Assembly: GCF_910592395.1 (NCBI RefSeq)
Contig: NC_088315.1
Coordinates: 10,854,501-10,918,500, forward strand
Reading direction: 5' to 3'
Source of the DNA: Lineus longissimus
Taxonomy: Eukaryota > Nemertea > Pilidiophora > Heteronemertea > Lineidae
Length of the DNA stretch: 64,000 nt
The notes below the pieces were generated by a model. The model searched no databases, had not been told where the DNA came from, and saw only the letters and a program-made list of their open reading frames with translations. Shown in pieces: positions 31,983 through 43,125 of the stretch. Both the position numbers and the translations under genes were made by a program. Position 1 is the stretch's first letter; each line of letters opens with the position of its first letter.

Positions 31983-32764
31983 AGAAATAGATAGCTAATT
32001 GGCCTACAGCCTAAAGTTTGAAATGTTTGTTGCAGGTAAAATTCTGAGTCACATCCTTGCCCTCAATATGGTTTTGGAGTCATTCACAATTGGCGATAAC
32101 AGACTTTGTCCGACCCACCCTTTTCCTGGAGTTGACATCTGAAGAAATACTGCAGAATATCGTAAATACAGGAGGTCAACTTGATGATATACTTGACTTA
32201 AGTATATCCCAACCCTCATGCCAAAACTGTATAGACTGTAAGAAAAGAGACCTAAATTGTCCAACTCGGCATCAATCATCATTCTGCTTACCTAGATGTT
32301 TCCTTAATTGAACATTTGACACAGATGTATTAGATTGTCTTCGTAAATCTAGAAATAATTTTCTGAAGATTAAACATACTTTTCTGCGGTTGGTGATTAA
32401 AAACAACCACTATATATATTAAAATCGTTCACCAGTCTCACTGCCATGTATGAGGGTTCAACTCCCTCCCAAGGTAGATAAATCATTCAGAGATGCCGGT
32501 GCAAAGTGGGTAAATTGCCTTGCAGCCCCGCATGGCAGTGAGACTGATAAATTCCTAAGTACCAAATTATTGAGTATGGTAAGGGTAATTTGGCAACTAA
32601 TAGCAAGTTCAATACACCTTTCCAGAAATGGGGCGCTGAGTGTCCGAAATAGTGATGTCATAAGGGGAAACTAGGCCTTATGGTGGAGGGACAAAGGAGG
32701 TAGTCATGGTTGACCAACACACTTGAATGCCTTTAATGACCGACAAGGGGGAAAAAGTTAGTTC
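31983..32764. other. Spacer; possible exon and tRNA-like fragment, no firm gene
   Basis: A frame at 32057-32311 contains a protein-like stretch (LTSEEILQNIVNTGGQLDDI and CQNCIDCKKRDLNC) but no family is recognised. At 32451-32470 gagggttcaactccctccc resembles a tRNA T-arm. The 16-bp sequence cagtctcactgccatg (32433-32448) recurs inverted at 32531-32546. This could be a small SINE or MITE. Confidence 0.3.
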
Positions 32765-33187
32765 TGAACACATCCTAAGCGTCTTCCATTATCTCGCTGA
32801 AAGTATTGGGAGGAAAACCTGAATATCACCTGATACTCAGGGGCGAGAAAATAAAAGACCGCAAAGGGGGGGGGGTGGGGTGGGCAAAAGGATCCTCCGA
32901 TCCCCACAGCCCAAAGTTCCAAAAGACAACGTAAGCTAATAAAATTGGGGCCGAGGCGACCAACATGGCACCCAACGGCCATACGCTCAATCCCCGTAGA
33001 ATACGGGGCAAAAGCTTCTGCCCAGAGATCCTAGAAAGCGAAATACGAAGTGGTCTCTCCTTGGCCCGGGAGCTCAATTTATACTACGCTCGACAATAGA
33101 AGACGCTTATGGTGTGAACACATCCTAAGCGTCTTCCATTATCTCGCTGAAAGTATTGGGAGGAAAACCTGAATATCAACCTGATAT
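32765..33187 (-). repeat. B1-A2-spacer-B2 split direct repeats of the DIRS-like element
   Basis: B1 is 33115-33187, A2 33034-33114, spacer 32835-33033, B2 32765-32834. The ends of A and B are themselves imperfectly inverted (gaagacgctta facing taagcgtcttc around 33095-33145). The spacer contains a G-run (about 32866-32876) and does not match the sequence next to A1, so it is extra relative to the simple B1-A2-B2 arrangement. Confidence 0.8.
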
Positions 33188-33523
33188 GGATTCCCGAAAA
33201 CATTCCATATCACCATTCCAGCTTTTTCCCCCAATACCCCATCACCCCATCACCCATCACCCCACAACACCCAAAACCATGAACAGCAAATGGATGTCCA
33301 CAGGCAAAGCTCATGGTATCATGGGATGGCAGGAACGACAACTTACATAGACTGAAGAAGAAACTTTTATAATATCCGCTTTAATTACAGAAAATATAAA
33401 CCTTCAACCCATTTGACAAGAGTTTATCAATTACAAACGCTACCTTAAAAGTGATACAATTATGGACACACTCGACAGAAATGGATTATCAGAACCAAGA
33501 CCAATACATTAACAAAACGACAC
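33188..33523. other. 3' non-coding part of the DIRS-like element
   Basis: Between the recombinase stop and B1. It contains a short CCCCATCA-type repeat (about 33234-33270) but no gene. Confidence 0.5.
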
Positions 33524-34741
33524 CTAGATTGCATGATTCAAAGTGTTAAATGTTGCATAGCGTTGGTAATCAGATTCAATCTTTCCCGACAAAGCTGGTG
33601 ACGAAGCTAACCTCTGAGCCAACTGCGCCGGCTCTTTCAAAGAATCCTCACGACTGTAATAACTGCATGAAGATTCTTTGAACCAACCAACATGCCTCAT
33701 AGTCTGGGAATTGGAGTCAGCCGCCCCGGACAACTTCAACGTTATGGCACAACCCGACCTGAGACTATGAGGTGTCTCCCCCTCGTAGATATTGAGCGTC
33801 GTCAAATACTCCAACAAGCGGGAATACATCACTGCATATGAGACACATTGATCTAATACCTTACCCGAGTCACTTACTAGCCTAAAGAGGTAACCTAGCG
33901 AAAGATCTACCCCAGCGCTTTTGGCCCAAGCTGAGTAGCGCTCCAGTGCGCTTACGGGGCATAGAGCCGCGTTATCACATCTCTTGATAACAAAGGTGTT
34001 ACACCTCCCATCTCCTCTTATGACTTTCGTATATGTGTGCGAAACAGCCATGCCAGTGTTATCAGCAAGATATCTAACCGATTGACTAGGAGCGCCCGAT
34101 AAATCGGAAACCCTGTCACCCGCAAAAAATTGTAACTTAAAGAACGCCTGGTCTCGAAACAAAACGAAACGCTGACGCAAAGTGATATCTGGCCTAGACA
34201 ACTGGTTATCTATGTAAGAAGAGATTTTCTCCAATTTAGAGAGAAATAACGGCTTGGCCTGTTTTGGAACTATCTGGGCCTTAGCCTGCTCTTCCGAAAT
34301 TTTCTTCAAGTACAGCTTTATGACATTTGATTTTGCGGGATTTCCGGTTTCCGATTTCGTACACCATTCCTTCCCCCTGCCTTCTTCCTCAAATATTTTT
34401 GATAATCTTTGAACAATGGTTATAAGAGTACCATGGGCTAATCTTGTCGGGCAAAGACATGTTGATAACGATTTGTCTCCCAAAAACAGACACTTTACAT
34501 CATGAACTTTTGTTTTGCCATCCACATCCCTCCAAACCAAATACCGCCTTAGATGTTGAGGAGTACAAGACTGAATATTGACATGAAAAGGCAACAATGA
34601 GAAAAAATGCTCCAAACTAAGCTGCTCACTCGTTTTCCTTTTAACCATTTCGGAGTTCAAGTGTCGCTCATCCAAGATATCCAAACGATTGTTTATGCCC
34701 TGCAAATCGATGCCCGACAAAAGACGCCGCCGACTCGCCAT
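33524..34741 (-). CDS. DIRS-like tyrosine recombinase
   Basis: 405 codons from ATG 34741, without breaks. An N-terminal SAM-like/core-binding region is followed by the catalytic domain. The residues are Arg210 (FFAGDRVSDL), H325-x2-R328 (TPHSLRSG), H350 (RHVGW, with Trp353) and the nucleophile Tyr361/362 (CSYYSR). This R...HxxR...H/W...Y set defines tyrosine recombinases. It would integrate circular DNA copies without target-site duplication. It lies just downstream of the RT frame. Confidence 0.9.
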   Translation of the reverse strand: MASRRRLLSGIDLQGINNRLDILDERHLNSEMVKRKTSEQLSLEHFFSLLPFHVNIQSCTPQHLRRYLVWRDVDGKTKVHDVKCLFLGDKSLSTCLCPTRLAHGTLITIVQRLSKIFEEEGRGKEWCTKSETGNPAKSNVIKLYLKKISEEQAKAQIVPKQAKPLFLSKLEKISSYIDNQLSRPDITLRQRFVLFRDQAFFKLQFFAGDRVSDLSGAPSQSVRYLADNTGMAVSHTYTKVIRGDGRCNTFVIKRCDNAALCPVSALERYSAWAKSAGVDLSLGYLFRLVSDSGKVLDQCVSYAVMYSRLLEYLTTLNIYEGETPHSLRSGCAITLKLSGAADSNSQTMRHVGWFKESSCSYYSREDSLKEPAQLAQRLASSPALSGKIESDYQRYATFNTLNHAI

Positions 34742-34749
34742 CTGAAAAA

Positions 34750-36967
34750 TTAATTACCCTTTTTAAAAGAAAGCCTATAGGCAATTAAAGGGTATTTTAA
34801 ACCATCACCATCAAGCTTATATCCCAGCTTTGAAGGAATCTTAATAACTCTTTTTTGACCTTTTTGACCCAAGCATATCTTAGAGATAGAGTATGCACGG
34901 AGGATTGGCAAAGCAATGGAAGCCTCCGGCGTTAACAAAACAATCATAGTCAAAGCAGACACTGTTTGCTGAGCTAAGAACGACAAAAGAGATAATAACA
35001 AGATTATCTGGTGGAAAAACGTACGGGTTGCCCTCCTTTGCCACATTCTGAGCAAAAACATTGATGCCAGATGAAAATGGCGAAGGTGAAGGAGTAAAAT
35101 GTCGCAGAGACAACCGATTATTATCCAACATGGCGTTGGAATCCAGCGCCATGAGATCAACAGAGTGCGGGCCAAATGCCTTTTGGACAATGGTCCAAAC
35201 CTCGTCTGCGAGCGTAATGTCATCGGAACTTAGTGATCTAGATGGAGCATCTGCAGGGTTGAGCTTAGATGGCACATAGAAAAGCCTCAAATCTATACTA
35301 TTTTGAAAGACGAATTGAAATATGAGCTTCAACAAATCATTCAAAGGAGAAGATTTTGAACCTTGGTTTTTCCATGCAAAGATGAGCGGCTTATTATCCG
35401 TCAAGATATCCACTCTTTTGCCAACCAAATCAGGCTGCATGGATTGCAACGATTTTAACAAAGCATCAGCTTCTTTTAAAATTATTGGCCGCTTATCATC
35501 CTTGTCCCAGAAATCAGAAAAGCTCAAACCCGCATGCTCACCCTCTGTGACCACCGCCCCGTATTTGAAAAGCGATGCATCTGTTGCGAGAACAATCTGC
35601 TTATGTGACTCCCGACGCCACTTCAAACAACCACCCCACGAATCTAAAAATCTCCAATGTTCTATTTCAGCGCGTAACTTGCCAGAAACTTGAACATCCC
35701 TACTATTTTTTAGGCCCATTGATATTGCCGCATTTACTTCTCTAGTGTAGAGAGCAGCTGCTGGAACTGCCAACAACATTGACACACATTTGCCTGAAAA
35801 TCTTTGCAACGTTTTGATATTGATCTGCTGGCACGACAGGATATAATCACGCAAAGCCCCAAAGCTAACTTTCTTATAGTCCGGGAGAATATAAGCTAAT
35901 CTAGCTGAATCAACCATAAACCCCAAATATTTGAGATACGTCCCAAAGTCGAGCTTACACTTGTGAATTGCAAATGTGTAACCCAATCTCGTTAATAGCT
36001 GCAACAAAGCATAAGTAATTACCTCTATTGGAAGATGCTTTACGCTAGAAGTAGAGAACACTGCCTCTACGGCTAATCTATCATCGAGATACTGAGCATT
36101 GCGAATGCCAAATGTGCGCAAATACGTTGTTGCAACCATCCCAACCATTTGATAGATATAAGCGGAAGACTTCCACCCGAACGGCAAAGATCTACAGCGG
36201 AAAACCCAACCCCCAAACTGTACGCCAAAGTAAGATGAACTGGAAGGGGACAGGAGAACATGATCATACCCGGATTTCTCATCCGTTGAGACCATTCTCG
36301 CATTTTCATCAACTAGCCTATAAACATGTTTAAGCGTTTCCAATTGAAACGGAGAATCCTTAATCCATAAATTTAAGTATCGGTTGTCTATGCAAAGCCG
36401 TGGTTTTGTAGGCTCGACAGTAAGCGGCATGATGATGGATGGTAATTGACACTCGCCCACCCGACCAACTAATTCCATTGCCCCCGTTTTAACACGCTGC
36501 TGAAGCTCCGAGGCTATAAACTCCCCAAACTGCTGACAACTGTTGGAATTCGGGTAGTATCGAGAAGGCGGGGTATCCGAGTCAAACGATTCACCTTTAA
36601 AGTTGCCCTTAAATGGCCTGAAAAAATCATCCACATTAACACCGTCTGTTAGCCATGATAATACTTGGCTAGAAACAGGACAAGTATCAGAAACATGGCC
36701 AATGACTTCCCGCCATTGATCTAAATTTTGATGAACTTGACCTGCTACAAAATGATCAGGGTTTCGTAGTGGCAGCTCGTTCAAATCAAAACATACACCG
36801 TCATTTATAACGCTTTCAAAATCCGGGCATTGGTGGGTGGAAAGCCGAGGTTCACGCCCATCCAGAGTTGTCCACTGCGGCGACAGATGCTTGGATGCTA
36901 CTGCTCTCTGCGGATCAAACGGAATCTGGAATTCCCAATCCTGGATTTCGTAACCCAAAATGTCCAT
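34750..36967 (-). pseudogene. DIRS-like RT, RNase H and methyltransferase-like region
   Basis: The main frame is 36967-34880 (695 codons). RT has PRLCIDNRYLN, STDEKSGYDHV, RSLPFGWKSS and catalytic YLDD (293-296). RNase H has ATDASLFKYG (D463) and DNKPLIFAW. The C-terminal region VPSKLNPADAPSRSLS, SVDLMALDSNA and TPSPSPFSSGINVF matches the part that follows RNase H in DIRS/PAT elements (putative DAM-like methyltransferase region). Near 35000 the homologous continuation moves to another frame, which runs to 34750 (SALTMIVLL, KIPSKLGYKLDGDGLKYPL). So there is one frameshift in an otherwise intact ORF. Confidence 0.87.
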
Positions 36968-37494
36968 ACCCTAAAACAAAGAGAGCAGTAGCTTTAAAAG
37001 TCGCAGCAGACAAATCCGACGGACGCGAAGCCCGGCCCCCCACCCACGTGAAGATGTAAATCTCCACTAGAGCAGAATGCTCCGGGAGGGGACCTACTTC
37101 GTTTTTGCCATCTTCGATGCCTCTTTCATTTTATCGCAATCACGATAAAAATGATCTGGTGAGTTACAAAAATAACATTGATAATTATTTGGAGCTTGTC
37201 CATCCTAGCCAACTCTCTGGGCTCATCAGGGCTACCATTGAACCGTGCGAACAGCGGCAGCAAACTTTTCCCCACCAGGGAATGCTTTTTCTTTAGGGTA
37301 GTCGGCTGAACCATCTGCAACACAAGAAATAATACATTACAAAACAAACCCCTGATATTTGAGCACTCAACAACCGCACTCTGCTATACTGGAGCCGCAT
37401 ATGGCTTGACACAAACTTTGACACGTTTATACCCCACGCGCCGATAGAGCATCCACGAACTATACTTCCATACATGGCACCCCCATGGGCAACA

Positions 37495-37773
37495 ACTATG
37501 CAAGCCACACTGCACCCCCACCGGCCTGCCGATACCTACGGAACTACAATTTGAGCTTTACACAGCGTACCCCAACAGGCCCGTTGATACCAACGGACCA
37601 ACAACTCAAGCTTACACATTGCACCCCTACGGGCTTGCTGGTACCCACGGACCAACAATTTAAGCTTTACACATTGCACCCCTACGGGCTTGTTGATACC
37701 CACGGACCAACAATTTAAGCTTTACACATTGCACCCCTACGGGCTTGTTGATACCCACGGACCAACAATTTAA
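37495..37773. repeat. Minisatellite, 55-bp unit, ~5 copies, inside the DIRS-like element
   Basis: The unit reads tttacacattgcacccctac, then gggcttgttgatacccacgg, then accaacaatttaagc. The last three copies are identical or nearly so and the first two are diverged. It lies in the 5' non-coding part of the element, between A1 and the RT ORF. Frames through it are repeat artefacts. Confidence 0.9.
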
Positions 37774-38025
37774 GCAGAGACAAACAGAACATATAAAACA
37801 TAGACATAAACGAGAAATACTGGAAAAGACGAACACCAAATCCAAGAGAAGCAAGATCCGAAAGCACAGAAGCATAGTAGAGGCCAGAGCACGTAGGCCA
37901 CAAAGCGGAGACTACACAGTAGGCGTAGCCGAAATACGGACAAAGGAAATCGAGAGCACAAAAGCGGCAGAAATTCTACTTACACCGAAGAATACCAAAG
38001 GAATAAAGCCCGGTCCGAGTGCGAC

Positions 38026-38106
38026 GAAAGCGAAATACGAAGTGGTCTCTCCTTGGCCAGGGAGCTCAATTTATACTACGCTCGACAATAGAAGACGCTT
38101 ATGGTG
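38026..38106 (-). repeat. A1 terminal repeat of the DIRS-like element
   Basis: 81 bp, matching 33034-33114 with one mismatch (ggccaggg against ggcccggg). It marks the element's 5' end on the minus strand. Confidence 0.88.
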
Positions 38107-38811
38107 CAATGCAAGCCACCACTTTCGGGAAGCATGTATAGGTGTTGGCAATTGTTGAATTTGGACTGTTCAAGGTTCCTCTGCTCTGTCAACAAGTGAG
38201 CACTGTGGCCTCTGGAACTTCATCCTCTTATTACAGTGTTCTGTTTGAAAGGGAGTGTAATTGTCAAAGAAAACACCTTTTCGAATATCAAAGCTTACCT
38301 TGATTATTGTAGTTGTGGCTGTTAAACTGAAATCAAAGAGGAATATTACGAAGTTGTAAATACTCTTCAATTCTTATCATTTTAACACCCTTCATGTGAT
38401 TCCCAAGAGTTAACATTTTACTAATTTTAGATATTTGGGACTGTTATATAGTAACATAAGGAATTTCATTTGTCCCGAGGGACTATAGACTTTGATATAG
38501 AGAACACCATATTATGGTTGATATGCACATTATTGTATCATTCAAGACACCAAAGCAAATTATTACTTGTGATGTGGCTAATTGAAGTTACTCAGTCACC
38601 GGCGCAAATCAAGTTCCCGTCAATCGGGATATTTTGGAAGTTATTAAGGTTCCTGCAATCAGGCTGCTGTACATGGTTGTGACAGTGTCTAGAATGGTCA
38701 TGACAAGTGTCCCTGATAGTCCTATGGCTGGTATAAAAATGTATCTGACCATCCTGACTGTTTGAGTAGCCTATTATTTGATAGCGGTGCAGGGACCAGT
38801 GTCATATACGA
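38107..38811. other. Spacer between DIRS-like and foldback elements; no gene seen
   Basis: AT-rich with short frames only. No repeat shared with the rest of the window was recognised. Confidence 0.4.
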
Positions 38812-39299
38812 CAATCAAGATGTACAGACCGGGGGAGCTGGCTGTACGTACCCATAAGTCTTTGCGGTAGTCTCGCGCGTACCGGATATAACCTATCAAG
38901 CTTTTCTCCTTCAGAGAAATACTGCGTTGCGCTCAACTGCCAATTATGCATTAGTCTGGTGGACACGAGGTTGGCCTTAAACTTGCTTGAAATCGAAAAT
39001 TTGGACAACACACGTGTACTACAGCGCAAGCGGCAGCATTCTGACATATAGAAACATGTGGTCTGATTCTATTTTTACTTGTCATTTAGTGATCACGCGT
39101 CCAACCTCGTATGCAGGGTAATGTGGCTTTCTCATTGGTCGAACGTTAATTTTGTTCACAGCCTTATAAGGCACTTGAGCGCAACGCAGTATTTCTCTGA
39201 AGGAGAAAAGCTTGATGGGTTATATCCGGTACGCGCGAGACTACCGCAAAGACTTATGGGTACGTACAGCCAGTTCCCCCGGTCTGTACATCTTGATTG
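38812..39299. mobile_element. Foldback element with 125-bp inverted arms
   Basis: The arms 38812-38936 and 39175-39299 are nearly identical inverted copies (caatcaagatgtacagaccg at the outer end, aaatactgcgttgcgctcaa at the inner end), with a 238-bp loop. The arms share an open frame in either direction (LSATQYFSEGEKL), which is only a consequence of the duplication. A further short inverted piece (ccaacctcgt/acgaggttgg) lies in the loop. No clear target-site duplication. Confidence 0.85.
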
Positions 39300-39423
39300 T
39301 AGTATTGTTCAAGGAGTCCATGACTGCCACATTGTGAAAATGCCTTTGTCATCTTTTTAGAGTGGGACAGGAGCTGATGCCGTCTTGACACAAACAATGA
39401 CAGTGAACAAGATGAAGCTGGAG

Positions 39424-40262
39424 TGTAGCTCCATCAGAATGGAGGAGTACCAATGGATTGATGTCATAGTCCTTTCCCGGCCAACTGACTAGGGATAAGC
39501 TTTGTGGGATCCAGCCAACCGAACCATAACAACCAACGAATAGAATAAAGCGAAAAAATGCGTGTACTGTGATGACGACGATTTTACTGTAATAAAATAA
39601 AAGTTAAAATGTACAAAAACATAAATCACCCTTTTTCCATAAAAAACAACAATACATAAAGTCAACCTTAACATAAAAATCCCTCAATTTCTAATCAACC
39701 TAACCTGCAAAAAACCCTGGCCTAAAACCATGTGAACACCATTAACATCAACTATGACCCCAATGGTCAAATATGCAAAAGTTTAGAAAACTAAAGAACA
39801 GTACAGGCAGAACCACCTATTGTCAACACCTGAAAAATGACCCGAGGCAAGGGCCTAAAACATGTGCTGCAAAATGCACATGCATAACAATGCATACAAA
39901 ATTACCAACCATAGGCCCTATATCTTTAACTTCCAAATTACAGAAAAATTATAACGATAATTAAAATGAAAAACTCACCAAACTTTGCTCCATTGGTTCA
40001 CTATTAATCCCACAGATTACAAATCCTTAAAATCCAAAACATCCAAGAAGAAATTGGAAAAGAAAGGGAACAACATCCTTTCTAAACCTCCTCCACCATC
40101 TTCAAGTCCAAAAGAGGCCCACATAGAATGTAAGGGGCTACCTAGAGGCCCACAGAACCATAACCAATCAAAAATGTCAAAAGGGAGGCAAATTTAAAAC
40201 GTCCAAACCAGAGCTGCCTCCTATCCTAAGATTTTGAAACTAAATTAAAACTGGGCTCTACA
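39424..40262 (-). repeat. Candidate BEL 3' LTR
   Basis: Downstream of BEL pol on the minus strand, a purine tract (attgggggcgggaa, 40263-40276) is followed by TGTAGAGCC. A matching end GGAGCTACA lies at 39424-39432. TG...CA ends and a polypurine tract are what a 3' LTR should show. No second copy was found upstream of gag, so this rests on structure only. Confidence 0.35.
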
Positions 40263-40578
40263 TTCCCGCCCCCAATTGCCCGAGAGTCACCTAAAATAAA
40301 CGAGGCAATTTAAAAACGGGTCCAACATTGTATAATCCAAGAAAGAAAATGTTCTGTATTTCCAGAAATAGCACTTCACTAAATGTCCTATTAAAGTGTT
40401 AACTACTCGTAGTATCATTATTTATCCAGACAGTCCACACCAAAACAACTTCAGCAAAAGATCAGTCTATTCAAACCAGATAGTCTAAAATAATCCAAAA
40501 AGGTCCCTAGCATATATCCTATGCTTTGTTGTCATTATAGTTCAGAAAATTGATGCACAAGACAATGTCCCAATTTAC

Positions 40579-43122
40579 TTAGTCGTAAGTGTCCTTTTCT
40601 AGCAACAAGCACAACTTCGGGACTGGTCTTTCCAGAACACTTCCCGTTCTGGTCCTCACTCTGACCTTTCTCACAAATCCTCTGCGATCTGGGAACGTTT
40701 CCAAAACTTTGGCCAATGGCCATGAGTTCCTTGGTGAGGCTTCATCAGCAATAATGACTATATCATCAGTTTGCAAGTTTCGCCTAGGAAACAGCCATTT
40801 TTGCCTTTCCTGCAACTGTAGTAGGTACTCTTTTACCCACCAATGCCAAAACAAATAGGCGAGGTATTGAACCTGGCGCCACCTACGTTTAGCATAAATG
40901 TCATCCTTGTCGAATAAACCTGGAGGCAAGTTTGGTTTGCACTTAAGTAGCAACAAATGGTTAGGTGTCAGTGCTTCCAAATCCAAAGGGTCATCTGATG
41001 CCTTAGTTATAGGACAACCATTTAAAACTGCCTCAATCTCACAGAGCAGAGTACGTAATCCTTGCTCATTTAGTGTCTGTTCCTTCAATACAGATTTCAT
41101 GACTTTCTTCACGCTTTTGATTTTCCTTTCATACACTCCACCATGATGACTTCCTGTGGGTGGTGAGAAAACCCAGTCAATATTTTGTCGCAACAATGTT
41201 CTGTGAATCCTGTCATGATCTAATCCCATAATGGCTTCTCTTAACTCCCTTTCTGAAGCTACAAGATTGGTGCCATTGTCACTTCTCATCCTAACTACTT
41301 GTCCGCGCCTGGCTATAAATCTTCGTATTGCGTTTATACAAGAGTCTGTGTCTAGTGTATCAGCTACCTCAATGTGCACGGCTCTTATGGCTAAACAGGT
41401 AAAAAGTACTCCATAGCGTTTGACTATCACTCGACCACGTTTCACCTCGATTGGTCCAAAATAATCAACACCACACCTGGTAAATGGCGGCTCATCTGGG
41501 ATAAGACGATCCTCGGGTAAATCTGACATGAACTGTTCACCAAATTTAGCATTTTGTCGTCGACAAACAATGCACTTTCCGATGACATTCCTGACTGTAG
41601 AGTTAGCATTGATCACCCAAAACTTCCTCCTAAGTTGTGACAAAACATGATTCCTACCAGAGTGCAATAAGTCCTCATGAATTTGTCTGATGATCAACAT
41701 AGTAACATGGTTATTTTTAGGCAAAATAACCGGATGCTTGCTTTCCTCAGGCATCACAGCCCTACTGAGACGACCTTCAACTCTCAGTAAATTGTCCTCA
41801 CAGACAGGGTCAAGTCGAGACAGTTTACTCATCTTCTTGACTCGATACTCAGGTTCTTTAACAAGACAGTTTATTTCCTCCTGATAACACTGATATTGAA
41901 CAAAACTCAGAATGGCTGATTCAGCACTCGAAAGATCATTCGCTGTTAGACATTCTGCCTGTTTCTCAGATTCAACCTTTTCAACCAGTCCTTTCTTGAT
42001 CCTTACGCGTCGCCTCAACTCCTCTCGTACTTTCAGAATCCAACCAACTGACACCTTGAGTTTGTGCCAGGATGAATGATAGTTTATCAGCTTCTCCACA
42101 GTAGCTACACCATCTCTGATTCCTTTATTGCTGGTGTCACAATCTACCTTGATATCTGTCCTCATAGACTTTACTTCTGGATCAGCCTTATCCAAGGGTA
42201 TGCTATCTGGCACATCAGGGTACGTAGGCCAATCCTCCTCCGGTGTGCACAAGAATTCTGGTCCTCTCAACCAGGTTTCATTTTTCATGAACTCCTCTGC
42301 TGACTGTCCTCTTGAGGTAACATCCGCAGAGTTAGATTTCGTGTCAATATAATGCCGTTGACACGGCAATGAACCATCATGTATGACTTGGATACGGTTA
42401 GCAACAAAAGTCTTGAATCGAGTGTTCTTATTCCTGATATATTTCAGAACAGATGTGCTGTCTGTCCAGAAATGAGACATTTCAAGAGGAATACCAAGCT
42501 CTCTTTTCAGCATTGTATCCACACGGACAGCTACAGTTGCAGCTTTTAATTCCATTCTAGGGATCGTCACTTCTTTAAGTGGTGCTACTCTAGATTTGCT
42601 GAAAATTAGCACACAATGAATCCTACCAGAAGCGTTGATTATTCTCAAGAAACTCACAACACCATAGCCAACTCCAGAAGCATCACTAAAATGACACAGC
42701 TGTGCCGATTTTATCTCACCAAAGTCCTTTGGTTTGATGCAACGGTCCACTTCAAAGTTGCTGATTTTTCCAAGATCTCCAAGCCAACTTTGCCACTCAA
42801 ACAGCTTCTGCTCGGGTATCTCTTCATCCCATCCTAACTTGAGACGACAGAGGTCCTGCAAAATTATCTTTGCCTTCAGAATAATTGGAGACAGAAGTCC
42901 AAGAGGGTCATACAGTGAACTAGTCAAAGACAAGATTCCCCTTCTTGTAGCTGGTTTGCTTTTCTCAAGCAATTTTAAACCGAGGCTATCTGTTTCTGGA
43001 TTCCATTGAACTCCTAAAGCCTTTTCTATTGGAAGCATATCATTCTGTAGGTCCAAGTCCTTCAAACCTTTAGCCCAGTCCTCCTCATCAATAGACTCCA
43101 TGACTTCTCTACTATTGCTCAC
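40579..43122 (-). pseudogene. pol: BEL RNase H and integrase
   Basis: 847 codons, in the same frame as the upstream RT but after a UAG (RLT-stop-CVSNSREV). RNase H has CHFSDASGVGYGVV (D147), IPRMELKAA and WTDSTSVLKYI. The integrase has a zinc finger (HEDLLHSGRNHV, then CIVCRRQNAKFG), then core residues in CGVDYFGPI, MRSDNGTNLV and GGVYERKIKSVKKV. The BEL-type C-terminal module is WPLAKVLETFPDRRGFVRKV. It is complete to its stop at 40579 and lost only by the upstream break. Confidence 0.9.
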
Positions 43123-43125
43123 ACA

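Larger units (their letters stand above)
32765..38106 (-). mobile_element. DIRS-order retrotransposon (PAT/Ngaro-like) with split direct repeats
   Basis: Read on the minus strand: A1 (38106-38026), ORFs, B1 (about 33187-33115), A2 (33114-33034), a 200-bp spacer, B2 (about 32834-32765). A1 and A2 are 81 bp with one mismatch. B1 and B2 share about 68 bp. B1 and A2 abut exactly, as expected for the stored circle junction of elements integrated by a tyrosine recombinase. There are no LTRs and no integrase. It encodes RT/RNase H (36967-34750) and a tyrosine recombinase (34741-33524). Confidence 0.88.

Noticed and set aside
32433-32546. tRNA gene (T-arm-like gagggttcaactccctc)
   Set aside because: Only the T-arm could be folded; no convincing acceptor or anticodon arm, and the flanks form a different inverted repeat.
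37660-37903. Overlapping minus-strand frames over the 55-bp repeat
   Set aside because: Repeat artefact; the frames are offset by exactly one 55-bp unit.
38802-39360. Two similar proteins sharing LSATQYFSEGEKL
   Set aside because: Both come from the inverted arms of one foldback element; no independent coding evidence.
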